Assembly (NCBI GenBank): GCA_964459305.1
Contig: CAYWNA010000038.1
Coordinates: 1 to 64,000, forward strand
Length of the DNA: 64,000 nt
Source of the DNA: CAYWNA01 sp964459305
GTDB taxonomy: Bacteria; Planctomycetota; Planctomycetia; Pirellulales; Pirellulaceae
Direction: 5' to 3'
The notes under the pieces are model-generated. The model saw nothing but the letters and a program-made list of their open reading frames with translations. It was not told the origin of the DNA and made no database searches. Of the stretch, positions 9,168 to 18,069 are shown piece after piece (positions within the stretch are counted from its first letter, which is position 1; each line of letters begins with the position of its first letter). Both the position numbers and the translations under genes were made by a program.

Positions 9168-9686
9168 TTACCAAAGGCCCGGTGTGACGATTGCGGTCGT
9201 TCCATCCGGCCCGCGCTGGACGCTGTAGTCGCCCATGAGGTTTGAAAAGAAAAGCGTACCGGCAGATGGGTTGCCTGGGATGAAAATCGCGCCGCTGCCT
9301 TTATTCTGATCGATCAATACCCCTTCCCCAAAGAAGACGCCCGATAAATAGGAAATCCCTCCCGGAAGCTGAACCACCGTTGCTCGCTGGTAGATGTCCA
9401 TGGCGCGGCCAAGCACCGAAGCCCGATCGCCGCACACGATGTTCGTGGTCAGTCCCTGAGCCAGAGCAAATCCTTCCGAGTTTGGGGAGGCACCGCCGTT
9501 GGAACGACGAATCTGCTGGAAGGCGTTATGGGCGCGTTCAAGTTCGTGCAAGTCGTTCCTCCGCCGCGAGCGAATGAAGATCCTTCGGCGCTGATCATCG
9601 AAGGTACTTTGGGCGGCCTCAAAGGCAGCGTTGGCGTGAACGCTGCTGGTGGCATGAGCTTTAACCTCCAAGGCAAGGCTCTCCAA
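9168..9686 (-). CDS. Hypothetical protein, possibly 5'-truncated
   Basis: A minus-strand frame encoding up to 172 aa from a TTG at 9686, with no ribosome site. The C-terminal 95 residues read like a real protein (GISYLSGVFFGEGV, FIPGNPSAGTLFFSNL) with ordinary codon use. The frame stays open upstream of the TTG for about 80 nt (LEVLGENAGEIERLL) without an ATG or GTG, so the gene may have lost its 5' end. A plus-strand ORF (9528-9749) overlaps its first third and competes with it. Function unknown. Confidence 0.45.
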   Translation of the reverse strand: MESLALEVKAHATSSVHANAAFEAAQSTFDDQRRRIFIRSRRRNDLHELERAHNAFQQIRRSNGGASPNSEGFALAQGLTTNIVCGDRASVLGRAMDIYQRATVVQLPGGISYLSGVFFGEGVLIDQNKGSGAIFIPGNPSAGTLFFSNLMGDYSVQRGPDGTTAIVTPGLW

Positions 9687-9749
9687 GAGTCGCTCGATTT
9701 CGCCGGCATTTTCTCCCAGAACTTCAAGCAGTCCTACAAGACCTGGTAG
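9528..9749 (+). CDS. Alternative small ORF, 73 aa
   Basis: A 73-aa frame with GGAAGG 4 nt before the ATG and a perfect palindromic hairpin 35 nt after the stop. The product has a Gly-rich GTLGGLKGSVGVNAAGG stretch and ends NFKQSYKTW. It overlaps the minus-strand ORF at 9168-9686, and I cannot decide from sequence alone which is expressed. It is listed so that the alternative is not lost. Confidence 0.3.
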   Translation: MGAFKFVQVVPPPRANEDPSALIIEGTLGGLKGSVGVNAAGGMSFNLQGKALQESLDFAGIFSQNFKQSYKTW

Positions 9750-9784
9750 GTCTGCCTGACAGAGAGACTGGTGTTGTTACAGCC

Positions 9785-9812
9785 GGGCCCAACGTCTGCG
9801 GACGTTGGGCCC
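9785..9812. terminator. Perfect palindromic hairpin
   Basis: A 12-bp perfect stem (GGGCCCAACGTC / GACGTTGGGCCC) with a 4-nt loop. It could terminate a transcript from the plus-strand small ORF. A similar CCCAACGTC word recurs near 60455, so it may also be part of a repeat family. Confidence 0.5.
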
Positions 9813-9871
9813 GTGCTTCTTGCGCTCCTGCTGGCCTCCGCCGTTGGGGTGACTGACCTTTAGATGGCGAC

Positions 9872-9894
9872 GAAAAGCGGCGATAAGTCGCCGC
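9872..9894 (-). terminator. Terminator of the BBP7-like gene
   Basis: A 7-bp perfect stem (GCGGCGA / TCGCCGC) with a TAAG loop lies 17 nt beyond the stop of the minus-strand barrel gene. It is followed, on the minus strand, by TTTT. Confidence 0.55.
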
Positions 9895-9910
9895 ACTCCG
9901 ATGGAGTAGG

Positions 9911-11356
9911 CTAGCGCACGAACATGATGCCGAGAAACCCGCCATCCAACAGCAGGCTGTTGTAGTGGATATTGGCTTGGCCCGTGCTGAGATCGGACGC
10001 ATTGATTTGATCCGGCGCCAAGGCGACACCGCCGAGTCCCATTAGTCGGTAACCACCGTGGACCAGAAGGCGCTCGGTCAACTGATAGGTGAGCACGAAA
10101 TCGGCCTCGCCGACGAAAGCCACCTTCGTGTCGTTGACTTCAACCGCCGGGGCGAGGACGGAAGAATAGGTGCGTTGCTGCGCGTGGTTGCCGTAGACAC
10201 CGAACTTCAGCTTAACGGAGAAGTTGAGGGGACCACCGCGATCGTACAACAGGGCGTCGCCCCCAAACTGTACGCCATAGAGGTTATTTTCCGCATCGAT
10301 GTCCAGGGCATCTTTGAACGGTGCGTTCAGCTCGGAAACCAGCAGATCGTCGTTGAACGCAATGTAGCGAAAGCCCCCGAAACACGACCACCGACAGCCA
10401 TCGCTGATGCGCAGGTGGATTTCGCCGCTGTGCAAGCTGGAATCATATTCCACCAGGTATGCGGCAGGATTGACGGCTAGGTCGAAGCCGGGGCCGTTCA
10501 GTTGCAGATTACCCACCGCCGCTGCTTGCCCATCCCATGACGGAATACCCAGGTAGGCAATTTCCCAACCGAATCCACTGGCATCATGGTGCGTAACGCC
10601 AACCTGGAGCCCCAATTTGTAAGTGAAGTCGAGGTCCGAGGAACTGATTACGCTGCCGCCCGTGGCCTGATCCGTGATGAGTGACAAACCATCCGCGTTC
10701 CTTCGCCGCAGACCCACCAGGTCCACATCCCAAATCCAACCAGAACAACGCCAAGTGAACCAATCGTCCTTAAGGTCGATTTTCGACGGTTCGGCGGGGG
10801 CGTTTCCGGTGGTTTTCGAAGGTGTCGATGGCTTGTCGGATGGTGAGGCTCGGTCGACGGTCGCAGACGACTGCTTTGCCGGTCGGGGCATGTCGAACAT
10901 CGAGGCACCGAACGTGGTTGCGGGCTGCGAAACGCTTTGACCGTTGGGCCGCTCGCCAGGCCAAACCAACTGGCTCCGGCTTTTCGGCGCAAATGTCTTG
11001 GTTGTACGAGGCTGGAAGTGAGTCGACCCTCCCGCGCGACGGTAGTTCGTTTGATCGTAGATGGGTACGGCGGTCGGCCCCGTTTTCGGATATGGCGTCC
11101 CCCATGGCACGGCCGCGCCGGATCGCTCCGGTGCCACAGCACGCCCTTGAGGCGCGACAACCTTGGTCGTTGGGTAGCTCGTTGTCTTGCGTACGGCTGT
11201 TGGCGCGTAGCCCCATGGCTGCCAATCCGCTTGCTGGCGTTCCCCCATCCGTGTGTCCGCGCGGGGTCTCTGATTCGGCATGTCCCACGGCTGGGCGCCG
11301 GCCGTATCCAGCAGGCCCAGCACAAGTGCGATCATCATGGTTGAGCGAGCCATCAT
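9911..11356 (-). CDS. BBP7-type outer-membrane beta-barrel protein
   Basis: About 481 aa. A signal peptide (MMARSTMMIALVLGLLDTAGA) is followed by about 190 residues of low-complexity Pro/Thr/Arg-rich sequence and then a barrel-like region (from about residue 215) of alternating aromatic and polar strands, e.g. LGLQVGVTHHDASGFGWEIAYLG. The layout matches the planctomycete BBP7 outer-membrane family, and the last residues (GFLGIMFVR) fit a terminal strand. The ATG at 11356 is preferred over the GTG at 11365. A second member lies at 23296-24738. Biological role unknown. Confidence 0.82.
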   Translation of the reverse strand: MMARSTMMIALVLGLLDTAGAQPWDMPNQRPRADTRMGERQQADWQPWGYAPTAVRKTTSYPTTKVVAPQGRAVAPERSGAAVPWGTPYPKTGPTAVPIYDQTNYRRAGGSTHFQPRTTKTFAPKSRSQLVWPGERPNGQSVSQPATTFGASMFDMPRPAKQSSATVDRASPSDKPSTPSKTTGNAPAEPSKIDLKDDWFTWRCSGWIWDVDLVGLRRRNADGLSLITDQATGGSVISSSDLDFTYKLGLQVGVTHHDASGFGWEIAYLGIPSWDGQAAAVGNLQLNGPGFDLAVNPAAYLVEYDSSLHSGEIHLRISDGCRWSCFGGFRYIAFNDDLLVSELNAPFKDALDIDAENNLYGVQFGGDALLYDRGGPLNFSVKLKFGVYGNHAQQRTYSSVLAPAVEVNDTKVAFVGEADFVLTYQLTERLLVHGGYRLMGLGGVALAPDQINASDLSTGQANIHYNSLLLDGGFLGIMFVR

Positions 11357-11728
11357 CACAACCACGGCCTCTTGCCCTTACTTTTCACCGTTTGCCGTCC
11401 GCATTTCACGTTCGTAGTACTGGCTTCAGCCGGCCTGGACCACCCAAAGGGGACGAACCGGACGTTTGAATCCTGACAGACCATCAGCACCTGCCGGCGA
11501 TCCGTCTGAGATTGTTGATCGGCAATTGCTAGTTTTGAAAGCCACGCCATTTCGCGCGCATGGCACACTACGTTTCAGTACTGCCGATGGCGTGTCAGTC
11601 TGGGAAGCCTGCGAAGGGCAATCCAATTAGACAGTTCGTGCCTGTGGTTCGGATGGTTTTTCATTTCCGAGAAGTAGTGGTCCGATGATCTCTAGGGCCG
11701 GGGTGAATCCGCGCCCGCAGACCAGGAA
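11357..11728. other. Divergent intergenic region
   Basis: About 370 nt between the divergent barrel genes at 11356 (minus) and 11729 (plus). Promoters for both should lie here. I see no strong -35/-10 pair, hairpin or convincing small gene. Confidence 0.4.
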
Positions 11729-13054
11729 ATGAGGTCCATGAAATCAGCAGGAAAAACCTGTTGTCCATTATTCTATGGGCTTCTGCTGCCGCTTTGGTGC
11801 ATGGGGCTAACCTGCGCGCTGGCCGACGAGGTTCGCGACTTCGACCGTCACATGACTCGTTTCCCGCCGGTTAACAATGGAAGTCGTTCCGGCCAGCGTC
11901 TAACTTCGCCTGGTCTATCCGGCGAGACGCACCACCGCTATCCTCGCACTGAATCTCCAGACGCGCCCCAGAGGGGTGGGGTCCCTCGCACCGGATCTCC
12001 GGATGGGCCCTAGAGCGGTGCCTATCCGAGCACCCAACTTCCTGCCCCGTCTCTGAACACGCCGACGGTCACGAACAACATAAACCGGTACCCCGCACCT
12101 GCATGGCCGGTCTCGATACCGAATTCTCTCAACTCCTCTCCGCCGCCAACCGCTCCGGCCGATGGCGGATCGTCGGACACCGATGCCGGGTCGGCAGACA
12201 AACGTGAACCCATTGGCCCGAAGCCTCCGGAGGATGCCAACGAGCTGCTTGCACGAGACACCAACCTGTTGCTGAAGCCCGGCAAAGTGCAGACCGAGAT
12301 CGGTATTCTGTATAGCCGCCAGCAATCACCGAGAATCGCTGTGCTGTCGGATGGGACGCCCATTTTGGAACGTCTTCGCAGTCGTGCATTCATCGCGCCC
12401 TTCAGTCTTCGTTACGGCTTGTCGAAGAAGATGGAGCTGTTTACTGCCATACCGTTTGGGTTGTCGTTTTTCGAGCGCGACAACGTTGTCCAGGAATCAC
12501 ATGAGGAAGCCGGCGTGCTTGGGGATATCACCGCCGGTTTCGTGTACCAGCTTCCAGAGACTCGGTTCCACCTGCCGGACACAGCTTTCACCTTCAACCT
12601 GACGACTCCCACTAGCTCCAATTCGGCTTCGACGATCAGCGGGGATCAAGCGACGTTGGGAAACGGCGTGTGGAAATTGGGCGTGGGGTTCAATGTCGTC
12701 GAGTCGGTTGACCCCATCGTCTTCTTCGGCGGGTTCGGCTACCAATACCAGTTTGCGGAAACCACAAACGGACTTCACATCCAGCGCGGCGATGCATTCA
12801 ACTGCTATTTCGGAGCGGGCTTCGCCGTCAGTGACGACATCTCCCTCTCCACGCAAATCACCGGCCTCCTGCAGGACAAGACGTCCGTCAGCGGCATCGT
12901 GATCCCCAATTCGGACATCGAGCCGCTGTCTGTCCGCCTTGGATTCATACGCCGACTGTCGCTCAAGTCGCGCATTCAGCCGTCGGTCGAATTCGGACTT
13001 ACCCAAGACGCGGCGGACGCTACCGTGAGCCTGCGATTCATTCACGACGAATGA
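11729..13054 (+). pseudogene. Outer-membrane barrel gene interrupted by an in-frame amber codon
   Basis: One frame of 442 codons holds a single stop, TAG at 12011-12013 (codon 95). Before it are a signal peptide (FYGLLLPLWCMGLTCALADE) and a Pro/Ser-rich linker. After it the linker continues, then a barrel domain from about codon 175 (LLLKPGKVQTEIGILYS) to the C-terminus, resembling the MetA-pathway/transporter outer-membrane barrel group. The stop falls in the second of two 13-codon repeats whose first copy has CAG at the same place, so a C-to-T change is the simple explanation. The C39 peptidase gene starts 3 nt later. Loss of function, readthrough, internal reinitiation or a sequencing error are all possible. 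Confidence 0.8.
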
Positions 13055-13057
13055 GAC

Positions 13058-13819
13058 ATGACCCGAAAGCCAAGTGGCAAACGAGCTGAACTACTGGCGG
13101 CATTAGCCGTTGTGCTGACGGCATCCATGACCGGCTGCCACGCGGTTAATGAGATGATCGTCAAATACGACGGCAAGGCGAAAGCCGGCGAAACACACGG
13201 GGGCGAGGTTTTCCAGACCATCGGAAACGGTTTTCAGATCCGGCGGCCCACCAAATCATGGCGCACTATCCAGCGCGAAAACGTGATCATTCAACGACTA
13301 GACTACTCGTGTGGTTCGGGCGCGTTGGCGACCTTACTGCGACACTACTTTGAAGACGACATCACCGAGCAACACGTACTGGAGGCGATCTTCCAGCGGA
13401 TCGGGAGGTCGGAAAAGCCCAAAGAGGAACTCAAAGACCGAATCCAAAACGGTTTCTCGATGCTCGATCTACTGAACGCGGCGAAGGATTTAGGGTATTT
13501 GGGGGCTGTGGTTCGCATACCGTTCGCCAAACTAGCCGAGTCGCCAGCTCCCGTCATCGTCCGCATCGAGAAGTACGAGTACAAGCACTTCGTCGTTTTC
13601 CGCGGCGTACATGACGACACGGTCTATCTCGCCGACCCCATTCGCGGAAATGTCCGGCTCTCAGTCCAAGAATTCCTTGAACAGTGGAGCGGTGAATCTC
13701 TGTTCCTCGGCAAGCAAGGCTTTGGCCTGCCAAAGGAGTATCCGTTGGCTCTAAAGGTCCGCGGCCCAGCCCGGCCCGAATTGGAAGTCGCCCGACAAGC
13801 TCTTTTTCCCTCGAAGTAG
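13058..13819 (+). CDS. C39-family cysteine peptidase, predicted lipoprotein
   Basis: 253 aa with a lipobox-like MTGC (about 22-25) after a hydrophobic segment. The peptidase C39 fold is indicated by the catalytic Cys in RLDYSCGSGALATLL, the His in KHFVVFRGV and the Asp in YLADPIRGN, in the right order and spacing. C39 enzymes cleave exported peptides after double-Gly leaders, or act in outer-membrane export pairs such as FapD. No ABC transporter domain is present. It sits 3 nt behind the interrupted barrel gene, so the two were surely one transcription unit. Substrate unknown. Confidence 0.87.
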   Translation: MTRKPSGKRAELLAALAVVLTASMTGCHAVNEMIVKYDGKAKAGETHGGEVFQTIGNGFQIRRPTKSWRTIQRENVIIQRLDYSCGSGALATLLRHYFEDDITEQHVLEAIFQRIGRSEKPKEELKDRIQNGFSMLDLLNAAKDLGYLGAVVRIPFAKLAESPAPVIVRIEKYEYKHFVVFRGVHDDTVYLADPIRGNVRLSVQEFLEQWSGESLFLGKQGFGLPKEYPLALKVRGPARPELEVARQALFPSK

Positions 13820-13939
13820 TACCCAGGGGCAGATTTCGCAGCGATTTGGGTCATCCCCTTCATTGACACTCTCGCCCCGCCGCCTATAGAATCTCGGACC
13901 CGGCCGTTCCGAGTTTCGTTTGAAGTAGGAGAGAAAAGC

Positions 13940-14269
13940 ATGGGCGAGAACGTTTGCGAATTCAACGATGACAACTTCGAGGCCGAGGTTTTGCAGTCAA
14001 CGGCCCCGGTACTGGTCGATTTCTGGGCGCCTTGGTGTGGCCCCTGCCGTCTGATCGCACCCGTGATTGACGAATTGGCTACCGAGAATGCCGATTCGAT
14101 CAAGATCGGCAAACTGAATGTGGACGACAGTCCGAAGATGGCGCAGACATACGGCGTTTCCAGCATTCCCACGTTGATGTTGTTTCAAGGCGGCGAGGTC
14201 ACCGAACGTTTTGCTGGAGTACAGCCGAAGACGCGTCTGCAGCAGGCGTTGGATAAGGCGGTGGGTTAG
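13940..14269 (+). CDS. trxA: Thioredoxin
   Basis: A 109-aa classical thioredoxin that reduces disulfides in cytoplasmic proteins. The active site is FWAPWCGPCRLIAPV (WCGPC about 32-36), with the buried Asp (VLVDFWAPW) and the cis-proline loop SSIPTLMLF (about 75). There is no signal peptide. AGGAG lies about 9 nt before the ATG. It appears to be a single-gene unit, ending at a shared hairpin. Confidence 0.95.
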   Translation: MGENVCEFNDDNFEAEVLQSTAPVLVDFWAPWCGPCRLIAPVIDELATENADSIKIGKLNVDDSPKMAQTYGVSSIPTLMLFQGGEVTERFAGVQPKTRLQQALDKAVG

Positions 14270-14297
14270 ACGCCGCGTTTGCCATTAGGCCGCCCAG

Positions 14298-14328
14298 TCT
14301 CGTTCCCGTGCTTCGCGTCGGAACGAGA
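14298..14328. terminator. Bidirectional terminator hairpin
   Basis: A 9-bp perfect stem (TCTCGTTCC / GGAACGAGA) with a 13-nt loop sits between the convergent thioredoxin and histidine kinase genes. It could end both transcripts. Confidence 0.55.
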
Positions 14329-14359
14329 TCCCTGAAGCTCGCGAATTGCGTATGGGGTC

Positions 14360-16996
14360 TCAACGCGCGCCGCCCGGTATGGTGAAGCGAAACGTGCTGC
14401 CCTCTCCAGGCTGGGAATCTACCCAAATGCGGCCCCCGTGTCGCTCCACAATCCTCTTGCAGATCGCCAAACCGACACCGCTGCCGGCATACTCGTTTTC
14501 AGCAGCGTGCAGCCGTTCGAAGATCTCGAAGATCCGTCTTCGGTCGTTGGGATCAATCCCGATGCCGTTGTCGCGCACGCCTATCAGCCAATCGCCGTCG
14601 ACGAGTTCCGCGCTGACATAAATTTCTGGCGGATGGTCTTTGCAGTACTTGATGGCGTTCCCAATCAGGTTCTGAAACAACTGCATCAATTGCGTCGAGT
14701 CCGCCATCACCGTCGGCAGCTCGTCGTGAGTCACTCTGACGCCGCTCTGCTCGATCTCCGCCGCCAAGTTCGTCAGTGCGGCATCCAATGCCTCCTGAGA
14801 ATCCACCGCCTGGGGCGGCTTGCCGCGAGTCGTCACGCGAGCCACGGATCGCAGATCCTCGATCAGGTCTTGCATCCGCTCAACACTCTGCTTGGCAAAG
14901 AACAGGTATTCGTCGGCTGTGCTGTCGAGTTTTCCTTCGTACTCTTGTTGGAACAGTTCGCAGTAGGTGCTGATCGCCCGCAGCGGTGCGTGCAGGTCGT
15001 GGGATACGACGGCGGTAAACTGCTCCAATTCACGATTGCTGCGTTCCAATTCGGTGGAGTATCGCTTCAGGCCCTCTTCGGCACGCCGCTTGTCGGTCAC
15101 ATCCCAAAAGATCGCCTGGGTCCCGACGATGCTTCCCTGAGCGTCATGGACGGGCGTCTTGAGCACCTGCACATAGATGGTTTCATCGCCTTTCTGGTGC
15201 CCTTCGATATCTTCGAACAACTCGCCTGTCGCGATGATCCGCTGGTCATCCTCTCGATACTTGTTGGCAAGCTCTTCTGGATACAAATTCAGATCGGTTT
15301 TGCCTACGATCTCGTCCAGAGACATGCCGGACAACGCACAATATGCCCGATTGGCGAAAATAAACCGCCCCTCCAGATCCTTGCGCAAGATGTTCAACGG
15401 AAGGTGTTCGACCAGTGAGGAATAGAGTGCTTCGGAGTCTCTCAAATCCTGTTCGGCCTGTTTGCGTTCATTGATATCGTGCAGAAAGGCGTTGAAATAG
15501 TGCTCTTCACCGAACTTGATGTGGGTTGCGGACATCTCCACTGGAAATTCGTGGCCGTCGCGATGAAGAGCGAAGAACTCGACGATCTTATCAAGAAAAG
15601 GACTCTCGCCCGTTACCAGGAACTGGCTCAGTCCTTCACGGAAAGCTTCAACGTGTTCGGCTGGGATGATCGTTTCGGCCAGGGGCCGCCCCAGCGCATC
15701 AGTCCGGGACCATCCGAATATCGCCTCGGCCGCAGGATTCCAGTCGATAATGAAGCCGCCCGCATCCATTCCGATGAAGGCCTCTTTGGCGGTGTCCACG
15801 ATCATGCGCGTGTGCTGGACATTTCTCCGCAGTTCCGCTGTTATCGCCTGGAGCGTTTCCGTTCGCTGTTCGACCTGCTCTTCCAGTGTCAGATTCAGTC
15901 GCTTCAACTCCTCGTCGGCGCGTTTCTGATCGGTCACGTCCAAAGCCACACCGATCACGCCGACAACCGAACCGTCCCCATCGCGCAGCGGTTCGGCATG
16001 TGACCGATACACGTGTCCGGCCCGTTCCATCTCGAAGTTGACAGACTCTCCCTGACACGCGCGGCGATGGAAGGCGATGGCCGGAAAGCTCTCGTCCTCC
16101 GTGTCGAAAAACTCAAACAGAGACATGCCTACGACTTGATCGGGCTGCAGGTCGAGTCCCGCAAACCCGGCTCCCGCGGACGATGTGTAACGCAACTCCA
16201 AATCGGTCGTCCACAAGATCGCAGGAATCTGCTCGACCATCAAACGAAGCCTTGCCTCGTTGTCGCGCAACGCTTCCTGGGCACGCATCCTCTCGGTGAC
16301 GTCCCAAAAGAAGGCTTGAACTCCGACAGTCTCTCCTTCGGCGTCTCGAACGGGCGTCTTCAGGACGTGCATGTACCGCGTTTGGCCATGCTTCACATTT
16401 TTCTCGATCGCCTCAAATGGTTCCCCCGTTTCGGCGATGCGGCGTTCGTCCTCCAGATATTTCTGCGCCAACTCCGGCGGGTTGAAGTCGCAAGGCGTCC
16501 TCCCGATGATTTCTTCCTGCTTGCAGCCGAGCAACTGGCAGAACGAGCTATTTGCATAAGTGAATCTGCCTTCGAGGTCCTTCCGTACCACGTACACCGG
16601 CAGGGTCTCGACCAGCGACTGGTACATCCGTTCCGATTCCCGTAGCTTCTCCTCCGAACGTCTTCGCGAGTCGAGATCATGCTGCCACTGCACCAGCGAT
16701 GCCGTTGCCGCCCAAATGCCTGCAAACAGCAGGATTCGCGGAACCAGAGATCGAATCGCCGAGTCGCCGGGCGGCGGCGACACAACGAACACAAGCAGCA
16801 TGAGGGCCGTTGCGATGACAAGGGTGAAAAACCACCATTTCGACGCGCGCAGAGCGATCAGCACGGCAACAACGAGGGGCATACCGAGAGCCAAGACCAG
16901 CGGTAGCGGCAGATTCCACAACGCCGCCGCTGATGCCAAGACGGCCGCGAGCAATACCACCGCTTCACGTACGAGCTGGCTCCTGATCGCGCGCAT
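14360..16996 (-). CDS. Membrane sensor histidine kinase with four PAS domains
   Basis: 878 aa from the ATG at 16996 (GAGG upstream); a GTG at 17140 would add 48 residues without a ribosome site. Four or five membrane helices (about 9-105) precede PAS domains near 122-235, 250-365, 395-505 and 522-640. HisKA follows, with the phospho-acceptor His in VVSHDLHAPLRAI (about 662), and then a complete HATPase_c (NLIGNAIKYCKD, DNGIGID, GSGVGLAI). PAS1 and PAS4 resemble each other strongly (DLEGRF, then VLKTPV and FWDVT), suggesting duplication. No response regulator gene is adjacent, so it is an orphan kinase here. Confidence 0.92.
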   Translation of the reverse strand: MRAIRSQLVREAVVLLAAVLASAAALWNLPLPLVLALGMPLVVAVLIALRASKWWFFTLVIATALMLLVFVVSPPPGDSAIRSLVPRILLFAGIWAATASLVQWQHDLDSRRRSEEKLRESERMYQSLVETLPVYVVRKDLEGRFTYANSSFCQLLGCKQEEIIGRTPCDFNPPELAQKYLEDERRIAETGEPFEAIEKNVKHGQTRYMHVLKTPVRDAEGETVGVQAFFWDVTERMRAQEALRDNEARLRLMVEQIPAILWTTDLELRYTSSAGAGFAGLDLQPDQVVGMSLFEFFDTEDESFPAIAFHRRACQGESVNFEMERAGHVYRSHAEPLRDGDGSVVGVIGVALDVTDQKRADEELKRLNLTLEEQVEQRTETLQAITAELRRNVQHTRMIVDTAKEAFIGMDAGGFIIDWNPAAEAIFGWSRTDALGRPLAETIIPAEHVEAFREGLSQFLVTGESPFLDKIVEFFALHRDGHEFPVEMSATHIKFGEEHYFNAFLHDINERKQAEQDLRDSEALYSSLVEHLPLNILRKDLEGRFIFANRAYCALSGMSLDEIVGKTDLNLYPEELANKYREDDQRIIATGELFEDIEGHQKGDETIYVQVLKTPVHDAQGSIVGTQAIFWDVTDKRRAEEGLKRYSTELERSNRELEQFTAVVSHDLHAPLRAISTYCELFQQEYEGKLDSTADEYLFFAKQSVERMQDLIEDLRSVARVTTRGKPPQAVDSQEALDAALTNLAAEIEQSGVRVTHDELPTVMADSTQLMQLFQNLIGNAIKYCKDHPPEIYVSAELVDGDWLIGVRDNGIGIDPNDRRRIFEIFERLHAAENEYAGSGVGLAICKRIVERHGGRIWVDSQPGEGSTFRFTIPGGAR

Positions 16997-17325
16997 ACAC
17001 AGTTGCCTCGCATAAGCGTGAGACAACTCCCTGGAAAAATGCCACTCACACGTCGTAGCGGAAGTCGTGAGACCTTCCGCGACCGAACTTTCACGAGTCC
17101 GACCACGATTATTTTGGTTGTTGGGAGCTGCCTGAAACACGCCAGACTTCGAAATGAAATCCGGACAGGCCTACCTAATCATACGGCATTCTATCGACGG
17201 CGACCAACGTTTTGGCGGGTGTGACAGACCAATTACCGCGCATTCTCGTCGGACTATGCGTTGTATGACGAGTTCCCTATCTTCATGTCCGCCGATGGGC
17301 TCTCACTTCAGGGAGGGATGAATTC

Positions 17326-18000
17326 CTACGTCGCGACCAGCCCTCGAATGTTATCCACATTCAATTCGCGCAGGCTGTCCACGATCAAATCGGCTGCAGC
17401 GAGTTGCTCCCGAATGCGGCCCGTGCTGACCACGGCGACACACTTTATTCCTGCGGCATGCGCGGCAGCGACGCCAGCCGGAGCGTCCTCGATCACAACG
17501 CAGCGTTCAGGCGACGCACCGACTCGCTCGGCGCCCAACAGAAAAACCTGTGGATCGGGCTTGCCGCGCGTGACGTCCACGCCGGTCACGACGCCCTTGA
17601 AACGATGGCCGCATTCCAAAGCGTCCATCACCAAGCCCACATTCTCCGGCGGACCCGATGACCCCAGACCCAACAAGAAGCCGGCGTCATGTAGCTTGTC
17701 AATCAATTCCGCGGCTCCGTCCATCCCGGGGAAATCCTTGGCCAGAATCTCGCGGAACAGTTCCTCTTTGCGATCGTCGACCTCTGCCACCATCGCATCC
17801 GTCGTGATACGGTCGCCCCAAAGCTCCTTGATGATTTCGCGGCTCGTCCGGCCAAAGGTGGCGATGAACTGCTGCTCGGTCATTTCCAGACCGCGTTCTC
17901 CGCAGAGTAGCTGCCAACTTTGGTAGTGCGCGTCGTAAGAATCGACCAGCACGCCGTCAACATCGAAAATCACGGCCAATTCAATTGACATTGCATGCAT
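17326..18000 (-). CDS. HAD-family phosphatase / beta-phosphoglucomutase-like
   Basis: 224 aa, or 221 from the second ATG at 17991. All HAD motifs are visible: motif I FDVDGVLVDS (nucleophile Asp), motif II LGLGSSGPP, the Lys in TRGKPDPQVFL, and motif IV CVVIEDAPAGVAAA. The cap domain is helical, as in the beta-phosphoglucomutase/phosphoglycolate phosphatase subgroup. The substrate is probably a small sugar phosphate, but it cannot be fixed. It is 69 nt downstream of the rhomboid gene on the same strand. Confidence 0.9.
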   Translation of the reverse strand: MHAMSIELAVIFDVDGVLVDSYDAHYQSWQLLCGERGLEMTEQQFIATFGRTSREIIKELWGDRITTDAMVAEVDDRKEELFREILAKDFPGMDGAAELIDKLHDAGFLLGLGSSGPPENVGLVMDALECGHRFKGVVTGVDVTRGKPDPQVFLLGAERVGASPERCVVIEDAPAGVAAAHAAGIKCVAVVSTGRIREQLAAADLIVDSLRELNVDNIRGLVAT

Positions 18001-18069
18001 CCTGCGGGCTCAGCGATCAATTCTTCTGCGCTGACTCACGGTGGTTTGACAGGAAGGCGAACTCGTGTC

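Noticed and set aside
14438..15418. 326-codon plus-strand frame
   Set aside because: Antisense to the histidine kinase, whose HisKA and ATPase motifs are clear.
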